NCBI GenBank assembly: GCA_017399005.1
Contig: JAFQEO010000021.1
Span: 1-38,806, forward strand
Length of the DNA stretch: 38,806 nucleotides
From: Peptococcaceae bacterium
GTDB taxonomy: Bacteria > Bacillota > Peptococcia > Peptococcales > Peptococcaceae
Direction: 5' to 3'
Under the pieces are notes generated by a model. It was given only the letters and a program-made list of their open reading frames with translations, did not search any database and was not told where the DNA came from. Each line of letters starts with the position of its first letter. Position 1 is the stretch's first letter. A program made the translations under genes and the position numbers. Below are positions 9,844 to 17,467 of this stretch, one piece after another.

Positions 9844-11025
9844 ATGAGTATTTATATGACAAAACAGGAAACAGCTGCGGCTAACGCAATTGTTACCGAT
9901 GATATGTTCCTTACTACCGATATGCCTACCACAGCCGGCTCTAAAATGCTGGAAGGCTACAACAGCCTGTTTGAAGCAGAAGTGCTGACACGCCTGAAAG
10001 CTGCAGGTTATGCTGTTGCAGGAAAAACTAAAGTTGGCGAATTTGGTGCTGACCTGCTGGGTGAAACCTGCTACTTCGGCGCTGAGTATGAAGGGGAAGC
10101 GTTACAGTATCCGGCAGCACTGGCTGTAAAAAGCGGTGATGCAAAAGCTGCCGTTGTTCTGGATGTAAACGGTGCTCCAAGAAGAGGCGCTGCACAGAGT
10201 GGTCTGACTGCATTAAAACCAACATACGGCAGAGTGTCCCGTTACGGGACTATTCCGGTAGCATGTTCCGGTGAAACCGTAAGCGTGGTTGCAAACAATG
10301 CAGCTGACTGTCGTGAAGTATTCAATGCTATGGCTGGTCATGACAGCAAAGATGGTACTGCTCTGCCGGATAGCATGACCGATGCGGGCAAAGCGGCTGT
10401 TACAAAGAAAAATAAAGTGGTAGTACTGTCCTCTATGCTGAAAGGTACAAATGAAGAGGTTCAGGCAAAAATCGCGGCTGTTACCGATAATTTTACCAAA
10501 AACGGCTTCGAGGTTGTTGTAGCAGATGCTGATACCGTTGCTTATGCAGGTGCTGCCTGGAACATTCTGATGTCTGCAGAACTCTGCAACAATGTATCCC
10601 GCTATGATGGTGTGAAATACGGCTATCGTACCAGCAACTACACCAATATTGACGAGCTGTATACAAATTCCCGTACAGAAGCATTTGGTGAATTCCTGAA
10701 ATCTGCGATTCTGTTCGGTTCCGAAACACTTTCTACCGAAAATTACAAAAAAGTTTACGATAAAGCACTGCGTGTGAGAAGAGTTATCCGAGACAATATG
10801 GTTGCTCTGCTTGCAGATTGTGATGCTCTGCTGATGCCTGCAGTGAGCACAATGGCATACGGCAAAGAAATGGTAGAAAACGATAAATATCTGCCTTACA
10901 AGGAAAACTTCTTTACAGCTCCTGCATCTATCACAGGTCTTCCTGTTGTAGTAGCAGGCGGAGTTCAGCTTGTTGGGAATGCCTTCTCCGAGGATTTACT
11001 CCTTGACCTGGCAGAACTTGTGTAA
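9844..11025 (+). CDS. gatA: GatA-like subunit, shortened and apparently lacking the amidase catalytic triad
   Basis: GatA normally hydrolyses glutamine and channels ammonia to GatB. This protein has 393 residues against about 485. It starts just before the usual KDN motif, so roughly 65 N-terminal residues are absent. Fold signatures remain: GSKMLEGY at 32-39, ALKPTYGRVSRYG at 123-135, RYDGVKYGYR, and TGLPVV and GVQLVGNAF near the end. A gap-free comparison with known GatA places Leu87 at the cis-serine and Ala111 at the nucleophilic serine (NGAPRR instead of GGSIRQ). The KDN lysine aligns with Asp19 (TDDM). Two residues believed to bind glutamine also appear changed (Arg to Ala in LKSAILFG, Asp to Asn in KENFFTAP). 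The frame is intact with a strong AAGGAGGG site. I infer a non-catalytic scaffold. Confidence 0.9.
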   Translation: MSIYMTKQETAAANAIVTDDMFLTTDMPTTAGSKMLEGYNSLFEAEVLTRLKAAGYAVAGKTKVGEFGADLLGETCYFGAEYEGEALQYPAALAVKSGDAKAAVVLDVNGAPRRGAAQSGLTALKPTYGRVSRYGTIPVACSGETVSVVANNAADCREVFNAMAGHDSKDGTALPDSMTDAGKAAVTKKNKVVVLSSMLKGTNEEVQAKIAAVTDNFTKNGFEVVVADADTVAYAGAAWNILMSAELCNNVSRYDGVKYGYRTSNYTNIDELYTNSRTEAFGEFLKSAILFGSETLSTENYKKVYDKALRVRRVIRDNMVALLADCDALLMPAVSTMAYGKEMVENDKYLPYKENFFTAPASITGLPVVVAGGVQLVGNAFSEDLLLDLAELV

Positions 11026-11041
11026 AGGGGGAAATAAAGAG

Positions 11042-12481
11042 ATGAAATACGAAACCGTCATTGGTCTGGAAGTTCACGTGGAACTTGCAACCGAATCCAA
11101 AATTTTCTGCTCCTGCTCGGCACATTCCTTCGGTGCTGACCCGAACTCTCATGTATGTCCTGCATGCTGCGGGATGCCGGGGATGCTGCCGGTAGTAAAC
11201 CGCCGTGTAGTAGATTTTGGTATGAAAGCAGGGATGATGCTGAACTGTGACATCAATCGTGTGACAACCTTCGATAAAAAAAGCTATTACTATCCTGACC
11301 TGCCGGGTGCATATCAGACCACACAGTGGTTTGCGCCTGTAGCAGTAAACGGCCGTGTGGATATCGAAACTTCTGCTGGTAAAAAAAGCGTTCGCATCAA
11401 ACAGATTCACATGGAAGAAGACGCAGGGAAACTGGTTCACGATATCAGCGAAGGGACAACCCATGTTGACTTCAACCGTACCAGTGTTCCTCTGATTGAA
11501 ATCGTAAGCCAGCCGGATCTGTCTAACGCAGAAGAAGTGGAAGCATATCTGATTCGTCTGAGAACTTTATTACGCTATGCGAAAGTTGCAGAGTGCGAAA
11601 TGGCACACGGCACCATGCGCTGTGACGTAAACCTGTCGGTAAGACCGGAAGGCAGTGATGTTCTGGGTGTTCGTACCGAAATGAAAAACATGAACTCCAT
11701 CGAAGCAATCAAACGTGCTATCGAATACGAAACAGCGAGACACATCGATGCCATTGAAAACGGGACAGAAGTTCTGGTTCAGGAAACCCGCCGCTGGGAT
11801 GATGCCAAAGGCAAAAGTTATGCGATGAGAAGTAAAGAAACAGCCGGCGATTACCGCTACTTCCCGGATCCAAACGTTATGCCTGTGGTAATTGACGATG
11901 AATGGTTCAATACCATTAAAGCGTCCGTTCCGGAATTCCCAGAAGTAAAACGCGAAAAATATATCGCAATGGGCCTGACCGAATACGATGCGGAACGTAT
12001 CAGCGAAAGTATCATGCTCTGCGAATGTTTTGAAGAAGCAAGCGAAGCGTGCGGCAATCCAAAAGAAGTTGTAAACTGGATTACCTCCGATGTAATGCGT
12101 ATCCTTAATGCAAAACAGATGACCTATGAAATGCTGAATCTGGACAACAAAGCATTCGGGAAACTGATTGCACTGACTATGGACGGCAAAATCAGCCGTG
12201 CCAACAGCAAAAAAATTCTCAGCGCTATGTTTGATGACAGAACCATCGAACCTGAAAGCTATGCAGAAGCAAATGACATGCTGATTGGTGAACAGAATGA
12301 CGAGCTGATTCTGGGCATTGTTAAAAAAGTTGTAGAGTCCGATCCAAAATCCGTAAATGACTTTAAAAACGGGAAAGAAAAAGCGCTGATGGCGTTATTC
12401 GGCAAATGCATGAAAGAACTGAAAGGCAACTGTGATCCTCAGCAGTTAAAAGTAATTCTGCTGGAATGCATTAACGGGTAA
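11042..12481 (+). CDS. gatB: Asp-tRNA(Asn)/Glu-tRNA(Gln) amidotransferase subunit B
   Basis: The protein has 479 residues, full length for GatB, the subunit that activates the tRNA-bound carboxylate with ATP and adds ammonia. The N-terminal catalytic core keeps ETVIGLEVHVEL (residues 4-15, metal-binding Glu and His), CPACCGMPG, HMEEDAGKL and MRSKETAGDYRYFPDP. The C-terminal helical and YqeY-like tail (about 330-479) ends normally. Small departures occur around CCGMPGMLP and YQTTQW, where CLGMPG and YQISQ are usual. It is the last gene of the operon, 16 bases after gatA, and a terminator follows. Its intact core contrasts with the altered GatA. Confidence 0.95.
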   Translation: MKYETVIGLEVHVELATESKIFCSCSAHSFGADPNSHVCPACCGMPGMLPVVNRRVVDFGMKAGMMLNCDINRVTTFDKKSYYYPDLPGAYQTTQWFAPVAVNGRVDIETSAGKKSVRIKQIHMEEDAGKLVHDISEGTTHVDFNRTSVPLIEIVSQPDLSNAEEVEAYLIRLRTLLRYAKVAECEMAHGTMRCDVNLSVRPEGSDVLGVRTEMKNMNSIEAIKRAIEYETARHIDAIENGTEVLVQETRRWDDAKGKSYAMRSKETAGDYRYFPDPNVMPVVIDDEWFNTIKASVPEFPEVKREKYIAMGLTEYDAERISESIMLCECFEEASEACGNPKEVVNWITSDVMRILNAKQMTYEMLNLDNKAFGKLIALTMDGKISRANSKKILSAMFDDRTIEPESYAEANDMLIGEQNDELILGIVKKVVESDPKSVNDFKNGKEKALMALFGKCMKELKGNCDPQQLKVILLECING

Positions 12482-12531
12482 TTTGTTAAAACACGCGAAT
12501 AGCCAGTATATCCATTATGAATAAAGAATCG

Positions 12532-12557
12532 AGCCAATCCATGCGATTGGCTTTTTT
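12532..12557 (+). terminator. Rho-independent terminator after gatB
   Basis: AGCCAATC (12532-12539) and GATTGGCT (12545-12552) form a perfect 8-bp stem with loop CATGC, followed by a T run. Confidence 0.9.
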
Positions 12558-12584
12558 CTTTGCCTGGGTATCGGCAAATTGGAT

Positions 12585-12613
12585 TTGTCAGTACAGTAAA
12601 TCTGTGATACGAT
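12585..12613 (+). promoter_or_regulatory. Sigma-A-type promoter for the cysteine hydrolase gene
   Basis: TTGTCA (12585-12590) and TACGAT (12608-12613) are separated by exactly 17 bases, about 35 bases before the start at 12648. Confidence 0.6.
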
Positions 12614-12647
12614 AAAAGCAGAAAGAATTATGAGGAGGCGATGGCAA

Positions 12648-13301
12648 ATGAAAAATACAACCAGATCTGCGATGATTGTAATTGATATGGAACGGGGATT
12701 TACAGAACCATCATCCATTCACTGTATTCGCACGGCTATGGATACGGTGCCGGCGTGTAGCAAAGCTATGCAGATGGCTCGTGAAAAGGGAATTCCTGTT
12801 TTTCTTGTGAATCGTATTTACCGGGCCGATGGCAGTGATGTGGAGGCAACTCGTTATCATACATGGGTGCAGGGTGGCAAGGCGATGACTCCGGGCAGCA
12901 CCGGGCCGTTAAGCTATGAGATGCCGGAAGGCATGAAGCCGCAGCCTGGTGATTACACGTTAATCAAGCCTCGATTCAGTGCGTTTTTCCAGACAGAGCT
13001 GGATCTGATTCTGCGTCGTCTGCGTGTGGAAACGGTTATCCTGATTGGGACAACAACACCGAACTGTATTCGTACCAGCTGTTATGATGCTGTATCGCTG
13101 GATTATAATGTGGTAATTCTGCCGGAATGCTGCTCGTCTCAGACGGAAGAAATTCAGCGGGTCAATATGGAGGATATGGAGCGGGTTGGTGCAAAGCTTA
13201 TGTCTCTGGACGAATTTGCTGCCTATGACAGCACAACCTGTCCAAAGCTGGTGCAGGATGTGCGAGATGCGGTGGAGCTGGATGAGACAAATCCGGAATG
13301 A
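12648..13301 (+). CDS. Cysteine hydrolase of the isochorismatase-like family
   Basis: The 217-residue cytoplasmic hydrolase has the family's Asp-Lys-Cys catalytic set in order: Asp13 in VIDMERGF, Lys107 in LIKPRFSAF and Cys140 in TTPNCIRTS, with the usual cis-peptide region before the cysteine. Relatives hydrolyse nicotinamide, N-carbamoylsarcosine, peroxyureidoacrylate or isochorismate, and the motifs alone do not decide among them. An upstream ATG at 12630 overlaps the GAGGAGGCG ribosome binding site. The ATG at 12648 is correctly spaced and preferred. trmO follows 15 bases later, so the two are likely co-transcribed. Confidence 0.88.
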   Translation: MKNTTRSAMIVIDMERGFTEPSSIHCIRTAMDTVPACSKAMQMAREKGIPVFLVNRIYRADGSDVEATRYHTWVQGGKAMTPGSTGPLSYEMPEGMKPQPGDYTLIKPRFSAFFQTELDLILRRLRVETVILIGTTTPNCIRTSCYDAVSLDYNVVILPECCSSQTEEIQRVNMEDMERVGAKLMSLDEFAAYDSTTCPKLVQDVRDAVELDETNPE

Positions 13302-13316
13302 TGGAGTGAACGAAAC

Positions 13317-14018
13317 ATGAAGATAATTGCAAGAATTCAGAATGATTTTCCGGAAAAATTTGGAGTGCCGCGTCAGAGCGGATTGGTAAAAGCGCTGCAG
13401 GCAAGAATTGTATTTGAGCCCGAATATCGAAATGTGGAGGCTGTGCGTGGGCTGGACGGTTTTTCGCATATCTGGCTGATCTGGCAGTTTTCAGAATCAA
13501 TTCGGGATATCTGGTCGCCAACGGTGCGTCCGCCGCGTCTGGGCGGAGAAAAACGGCAGGGCGTATTTGCAACACGGTCGCCGTTTCGGCCAAATCCAAT
13601 CGGCCTTTCTTCGGTAAAACTGGAAGCGGTGGAGCTGGATGAAACACTGGGGCCTGTGCTGGTGGTTTCCGGTGCCGATTTGATGAATGGAACACCGATT
13701 TATGATATCAAGCCCTATCTGCCGTTTACCGACAGCCATCCCGATGCGGTCGGCGGTTTTGCAGATGCGTTTGTGGGTTACGGGCTGCAGGTGAATTTTC
13801 CGGAAGAACTGCTGAATCTGGTACCGGAAGAAAAGCGAGAGGCGCTTTTTGGTGTTCTGGCGCAGGACCCGCGGCCGTCTTATCAGAACGACCCGCAGAG
13901 AGTCTATGGCGTAGCATTCGGCTGCCAGAATATCCGGTTTCAGGTTACCGGCGAGGTGTTGACAGTAGTGGCCGTGGATACAGTATCATTGGAAAAATCC
14001 GGTTGTGAAACGCAATAA
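13317..14018 (+). CDS. trmO: tRNA (adenine(37)-N6)-methyltransferase TrmO
   Basis: The protein has 233 residues. In characterised members TrmO (YaeB/TsaA) methylates N6-threonylcarbamoyladenosine at position 37 of some tRNAs, using S-adenosylmethionine in a beta-barrel fold. Visible signatures are RGLDGFSHIWLIWQF, then RPPRLGGEKRQGVFATRSPFRPNPIGLS, and GADLMNGTPIYDIKPYLPF with the conserved Asp/Lys-rich C-terminal part. Length matches homologues. It is second in a two-gene unit after the cysteine hydrolase. The promoter for the next gene lies inside its last codons. Confidence 0.92.
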   Translation: MKIIARIQNDFPEKFGVPRQSGLVKALQARIVFEPEYRNVEAVRGLDGFSHIWLIWQFSESIRDIWSPTVRPPRLGGEKRQGVFATRSPFRPNPIGLSSVKLEAVELDETLGPVLVVSGADLMNGTPIYDIKPYLPFTDSHPDAVGGFADAFVGYGLQVNFPEELLNLVPEEKREALFGVLAQDPRPSYQNDPQRVYGVAFGCQNIRFQVTGEVLTVVAVDTVSLEKSGCETQ

Positions 14019-14031
14019 AGTATGCTATAAT
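14003..14031 (+). promoter_or_regulatory. Sigma-A-type promoter for the CBS-domain gene
   Basis: TTGTGA (14003-14008), a 17-base spacer and an extended -10 TGCTATAAT ending at 14031. The -35 lies inside the 3' end of trmO. Confidence 0.75.
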
Positions 14032-14074
14032 ACTCTATCAGTAAAACTATTTGACCAACAGGAGCGTGGTATGT

Positions 14075-14542
14075 ATGCAGGCAAAAGATATTATGACAAG
14101 TGATGTAATCACTGTACGTGAAGATACAACAATTGATGAAGTAAGCCGTCTGTTTGTGGAAAAACACATCAGCGGGCTGCCGGTTGTGAATCAGTATGAT
14201 AAACTGGTAGGGGTAATCAGTGAAGGCGACTTAATGTATAAACATAAACCGGTAAAACCGCCAACATTTATTAATCTGTTTGACGGGCTGTTCCCGGTGG
14301 ATCGCAAGGAGTTTCAGGAGGATATGAAACGCATTGCGGCTCATGAAGTAAGAGATTTAATGACAAAACCACCGATTTATGCGTATGAGGATACTTCTAT
14401 CGGTGAACTGGCAACTCTGATTGTTGAGAAAAAAGTAAACCGTATTCCTATCGTAAATGAAATTATGGAAGTGGTGGGTCTGGTATCCCGTCATGACCTG
14501 GTTCGCAGTATGATTGCCAGCGACCAGAACGAAGAAGCGTAA
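14075..14542 (+). CDS. CBS-domain pair protein
   Basis: The 155-residue protein consists almost only of a tandem CBS (Bateman) module. The first CBS domain spans about 1-57 (AKDIMTSDVITVREDTTIDEV ... GVISEGDL), a linker with FPVDRKEF follows, and the second spans about 92-150 (VRDLMTKPPIYAYEDTSIGEL ... GLVSRHDL). Such stand-alone proteins bind adenine nucleotides and sense energy state, but the partner here is unknown. The ATG at 14075 follows CAGGAGCG at the proper distance. It has its own strong promoter and a terminator after it. Confidence 0.9.
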   Translation: MQAKDIMTSDVITVREDTTIDEVSRLFVEKHISGLPVVNQYDKLVGVISEGDLMYKHKPVKPPTFINLFDGLFPVDRKEFQEDMKRIAAHEVRDLMTKPPIYAYEDTSIGELATLIVEKKVNRIPIVNEIMEVVGLVSRHDLVRSMIASDQNEEA

Positions 14543-14564
14543 GAACCTGTATAGTAGTTTGCAC

Positions 14565-14602
14565 TGCACCGAAAATCTGTGAAGATGCCGGTGCATTTTT
14601 TT
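14565..14602 (+). terminator. Rho-independent terminator after the CBS-domain gene
   Basis: TGCACCG (14565-14571) pairs with CGGTGCA (14589-14595), followed by seven T residues. Confidence 0.75.
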
Positions 14603-14623
14603 ATAGGATTTCATATTTTTTTA

Positions 14624-14655
14624 CTGTAGCGTTTCTACAGAAAATCTGCTAAAAT
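14624..14655 (+). promoter_or_regulatory. Candidate operator plus -10 upstream of the ferritin-like gene
   Basis: CTGTAG (14624-14629) and CTACAG (14635-14640) form a perfect 6-bp dyad with a 5-base centre. It sits just upstream of TAAAAT (14650-14655), the likely -10. The position, overlapping where the -35 should be, is typical of a repressor site. The regulator is unknown. Confidence 0.4.
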
Positions 14656-14772
14656 GAAGAAAATTGATAGGATTTCAGAAAAAACTGCCTGTGTAAGGTA
14701 TTTTATGGCGCAGGAAGTTTGATGAATTTGTTCTATAAAGATTTAAAAAGTTTCGGCGGGAGGATTATTAAA

Positions 14773-15192
14773 ATGGAACAGAATACAAAACAGCTTATTG
14801 AAATTTTAATGCAGGGACTGCAGGACGAAATGAACTCGGCTTATAATTATATCGCATTAGCAGGACGACATGGTGACGCAGCACTGAAACAGGCATTTTT
14901 AAACTATGCTTCAGAAGAACTGAAACATGCACAAAAACTGATGCAGATGCTGCAGGATCTGGATGCGGTGGTGGAAGATGTGCCGGTTGTTCTGGATGAA
15001 ATGGATGATTTGTATCTGTATCTGATCGAATATATGGCACGGGAAGAATCGGCAGTATTTTATTATGAAGCACTGAGTCAGCTGATGCCGGAACCGGAAG
15101 TGCAGCAGTTATGTCGTGAAATGCGCGGTGAGGAACAGATGCATTTAAACGGTATGCGTGCATTGCTGCAGCAGGTAAAGGAACAGGGCTGA
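14773..15192 (+). CDS. Ferritin-like diiron four-helix protein
   Basis: The 139-residue soluble protein is a predicted four-helix bundle with ferritin/rubrerythrin-type metal ligands at regular spacing: Glu19 (QDEMNSAY), Glu49 and His52 (EELKH), Glu92 (REESAVFYY), and Glu121 and His124 (EEQMH). The rubredoxin domain of rubrerythrin is absent and the chain is shorter than ferritin, so peroxide reduction or a redox or sensor role is more likely than iron storage, though this is inferred. GGGAGGA precedes the ATG at 14773, and an earlier in-frame start at 14719 lacks such a site. It ends one base before a histidine kinase gene, with which it must be co-transcribed. Confidence 0.82.
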   Translation: MEQNTKQLIEILMQGLQDEMNSAYNYIALAGRHGDAALKQAFLNYASEELKHAQKLMQMLQDLDAVVEDVPVVLDEMDDLYLYLIEYMAREESAVFYYEALSQLMPEPEVQQLCREMRGEEQMHLNGMRALLQQVKEQG

Positions 15193-15193
15193 G

Positions 15194-15907
15194 ATGAGCA
15201 ATAAAACAAAAGAACAGCTGGAATTTGCACGGTTTCTGGCACAGATTGGTCACGAAATCCGCACACCGCTCAATGCCATTAAAGGATTTGGGGAACTGCT
15301 GGCCGATGAAACCGTGGGAGAACTGAATCCGGCACAGAAAAAATATATGGTCAAGATTACCGATAACGCACAGAAGCTGCTGCTGGTGGTAAATCAGATT
15401 CTGGACTGGGTCAAGCTGGAGTCAGACCAGATTATGCTGGATAAACAGCCGTTAAACCTGAGCCGTATTGCAGAAGAAGTTGGCAATCTGATGGAACTTC
15501 GTATGCAGGAAAAGCAACTGACCTATACCGTGAACGAAGCTGGCTGGGCTTCGGTAAACGGCGACTGGAGCCGTCTGCGCGAAGTTATGGTCAATCTGGT
15601 AGGAAACAGTATCAAATTTACTGATAAGGGCGGGCATATCACAGTATCCTTTGAACAGAAAGAGCAGTATATTATTACACATGTAACGGATGACGGCTGC
15701 GGCATCAGCCAGGAGAAAGCCTCTCAGCTGTTTGAGCCGTTCTCAAAAGGCATGGACCGTCCGGGCGAAGAAAAAAACAGCGGCCTGGGCCTATGGATCT
15801 GCCGTTCTATCATCGAACTGCACGACGGCCACATCTGGGTAAACAGCGAACAGGGAAAAGGAACAACCTTCTCTTTCGCTCTGCCGGGAGAAGAAATACA
15901 GGCATAA
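15194..15907 (+). CDS. Soluble sensor histidine kinase without input domain
   Basis: The 237-residue kinase has no transmembrane segment and no PAS, GAF or HAMP domain. HisKA spans about 10-75 with the phospho-acceptor His20 in IGHEIRTPLNAI. HATPase_c spans about 120-233 with N box VNLVGNSIKF, G1 box DDGCGI, F box FEPFSKG and G2 box SGLGLWICR. No response regulator is adjacent. It starts one base after the stop of the ferritin-like gene, suggesting that protein as a sensing partner. The next gene group is spoIIIA, so a role in the Spo0A phosphorelay can be imagined but is not shown. A terminator follows. Confidence 0.92.
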   Translation: MSNKTKEQLEFARFLAQIGHEIRTPLNAIKGFGELLADETVGELNPAQKKYMVKITDNAQKLLLVVNQILDWVKLESDQIMLDKQPLNLSRIAEEVGNLMELRMQEKQLTYTVNEAGWASVNGDWSRLREVMVNLVGNSIKFTDKGGHITVSFEQKEQYIITHVTDDGCGISQEKASQLFEPFSKGMDRPGEEKNSGLGLWICRSIIELHDGHIWVNSEQGKGTTFSFALPGEEIQA

Positions 15908-15924
15908 AACAGAATATGTAAATG

Positions 15925-15959
15925 AAAAGGGTGTCAACAGATGTTGGCTCCCTTTTTTT
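15925..15959 (+). terminator. Rho-independent terminator between the kinase gene and spoIIIAA
   Basis: AAAAGGG (15925-15931) pairs with CCCTTTT (15950-15956). An inner stem GTCAAC/GTTGGC (one G-U pair) has loop AGAT, and seven T residues follow. It separates the vegetative unit from the sporulation operon and argues against starting spoIIIAA at 15922, inside this hairpin. Confidence 0.85.
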
Positions 15960-16032
15960 GTTGTTCTACCTGTCCATCTGGCTGCATATAGTGTGGTATC
16001 AATGTGAAAAGATGAGACGGGAGGACGGGCTT

Positions 16033-16947
16033 ATGGCGGGAGAGGCGGTAAAAGAAATTGTAAAGCAGTATTTTCCGCAGGTAATACAGCAGGACATGCT
16101 GCGGTATGAGTTGCTTTTTGAAAATGTGCAGGAAATTCGCTGCCGGGTGGAGCGGCCTTTAATTTTACGGTTAAAACAGGGGCTGGAACAAAGTGTTGTT
16201 GAGCGACTGACAATGGAGCAGATGCAGCATATTGTCAGCAGAATCAGTCAGGGGTCTGTTTATGCCTGGGAAGAGGAATTCCGACAGGGATATCTTACGC
16301 TGCGAGGCGGGCATCGGGTTGGCATGACAGGAAAAGGAGTACTGGAGCATGGGCGGATTCGCACATTAAAACAGATTAGCGGGCTGAATTTTCGCATTGC
16401 ACGCAGTATTCCCGGCGCGGCTGATGAACTGGTGCAGTATGTGGCAGCCGGACGGAAGATTCGCAATACGCTGCTGGTTTCGCCGCCCGGGTGCGGAAAA
16501 ACCACAATGCTGCGGGATTTGATTCGTCAGCTTAGTAATGGGATTCCGTCACTGCATATGGCTGGTGTTAATGTAGGTGTGGTGGACGAGCGGTCGGAAC
16601 TGGCCGGTTGTGTCAACGGAATTCCACAGCTGGATGTTGGCTGCCGTACCGATGTGCTGGATGGCTGCCCCAAAAGTGAGGGTATTTGTATGCTGATTCG
16701 TTCGATGGGCCCGCAGGTGGTAGCTGTAGATGAAATCGGCACAGCTGCTGATGCTGCTGCACTGGAAACAGCTTTGCAAAGCGGCATACATATTATTACT
16801 ACAGCACATGGAAACGGTCTTACAGATTTATTGCGTCACCCGGTGCTATGCCCACTTGTAGAGCAGGGATTTTTTCCGGTAATTGCTTCTCTGCACTGGC
16901 AGAATGGACAGGTTGCGCTGCATTTTGAGAGAGGGGGATGTTTGTGA
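16033..16947 (+). CDS. spoIIIAA: Stage III sporulation protein AA (ATPase)
   Basis: The 304-residue secretion-type ATPase is thought to energise the SpoIIIA-SpoIIQ channel from the mother-cell cytoplasm. The N-terminal region contains ENVQEIRCRVERPL, the Walker A motif VSPPGCGKTTMLRD is near residue 155, then VDERSELA and the Walker B-like stretch VVAVDEIGTAAD. Length equals the ~307 residues of Bacillus. The ATG at 16033 follows GGGAGGACGGGCTT. Longer starts at 15922 or 16012 exist, but the first lies in a terminator. It is the first of eight overlapping or tightly spaced genes. I find no clear sigma-E promoter in 15960-16032. Confidence 0.94.
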   Translation: MAGEAVKEIVKQYFPQVIQQDMLRYELLFENVQEIRCRVERPLILRLKQGLEQSVVERLTMEQMQHIVSRISQGSVYAWEEEFRQGYLTLRGGHRVGMTGKGVLEHGRIRTLKQISGLNFRIARSIPGAADELVQYVAAGRKIRNTLLVSPPGCGKTTMLRDLIRQLSNGIPSLHMAGVNVGVVDERSELAGCVNGIPQLDVGCRTDVLDGCPKSEGICMLIRSMGPQVVAVDEIGTAADAAALETALQSGIHIITTAHGNGLTDLLRHPVLCPLVEQGFFPVIASLHWQNGQVALHFERGGCL

Positions 16948-17456
16948 AAGTGGGTGGAATACTACTACTGATTGGCGCCGGCACAGCAATTGGTTTTTAT
17001 AGAGCGTACGGATTTCGAAAACGCATTGCTGATATCATCATGCTGCAGAATGCGTTTCGGCTGCTGGAAACAGAAATATTCTATACGCTGACACCGGTAC
17101 CGGCTGCTATGGAACTGTTGGAGCAGAAGCTGCCATCACCGGTGCAGCATTTCTTTCATCAGGTGTGGTGTGCGGTTCAAAATGAACAGATGTCGGTATT
17201 TCAGGCATGGGAACAGGGCATTGTAATTCTGGAACAGGAAACCTTCTGCGGCCGGGAGGAACTTGGTGCAGTGCAGAGTTTCGGGCTCAGTCTGGGAGAC
17301 GGAGATCTTGCAGCGCAGCAGAAAAATTTTCAACTGCTGCAGCAGCGCCTGCAGTATGCGCTGGAAGAGGCGGAACGGGAAAAACTGCAGCAGGGCCATA
17401 TGTGGCAGTATGTGGGAGTTTGTGCCAGCATGGCCGTGGCTATTTTATTGTGCTAG
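16944..17456 (+). CDS. spoIIIAB: Stage III sporulation protein AB
   Basis: The 170-residue protein resembles GspF-type secretion platform proteins and is a membrane component of the feeding-tube complex. A membrane helix lies at each end (about 3-18 and 154-170) with a helical middle containing LQNAFRLLETEIFYTLTPVP and the family pattern FGLSLGDGDLAAQQKNF. The preferred start is GTG at 16944, which overlaps the spoIIIAA stop as GTGA and has GAGGGGG at good distance. An ATG at 16938 directly abuts that site. Confidence 0.9.
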   Translation: MKVGGILLLIGAGTAIGFYRAYGFRKRIADIIMLQNAFRLLETEIFYTLTPVPAAMELLEQKLPSPVQHFFHQVWCAVQNEQMSVFQAWEQGIVILEQETFCGREELGAVQSFGLSLGDGDLAAQQKNFQLLQQRLQYALEEAEREKLQQGHMWQYVGVCASMAVAILLC

Positions 17457-17467
17457 GAGGAAAAGAC

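Noticed and set aside
9832-9900. Frameshift or pseudogene explanation for the short GatA
   Set aside because: A strong AAGGAGGG site and ATG start the protein directly after gatC. The missing N-terminal residues are not found in other frames upstream, and the frame is open to a normal C-terminus.
15982-15991. Sigma-E promoter for spoIIIA around CATATAGT
   Set aside because: The -10-like octamer is reasonable, but no ATATT-type -35 is found 14-15 bases upstream.
15922-16032. N-terminal extension of SpoIIIAA
   Set aside because: The extension begins inside a Rho-independent terminator and would add residues absent from homologues. The ATG at 16033 has a proper ribosome binding site.
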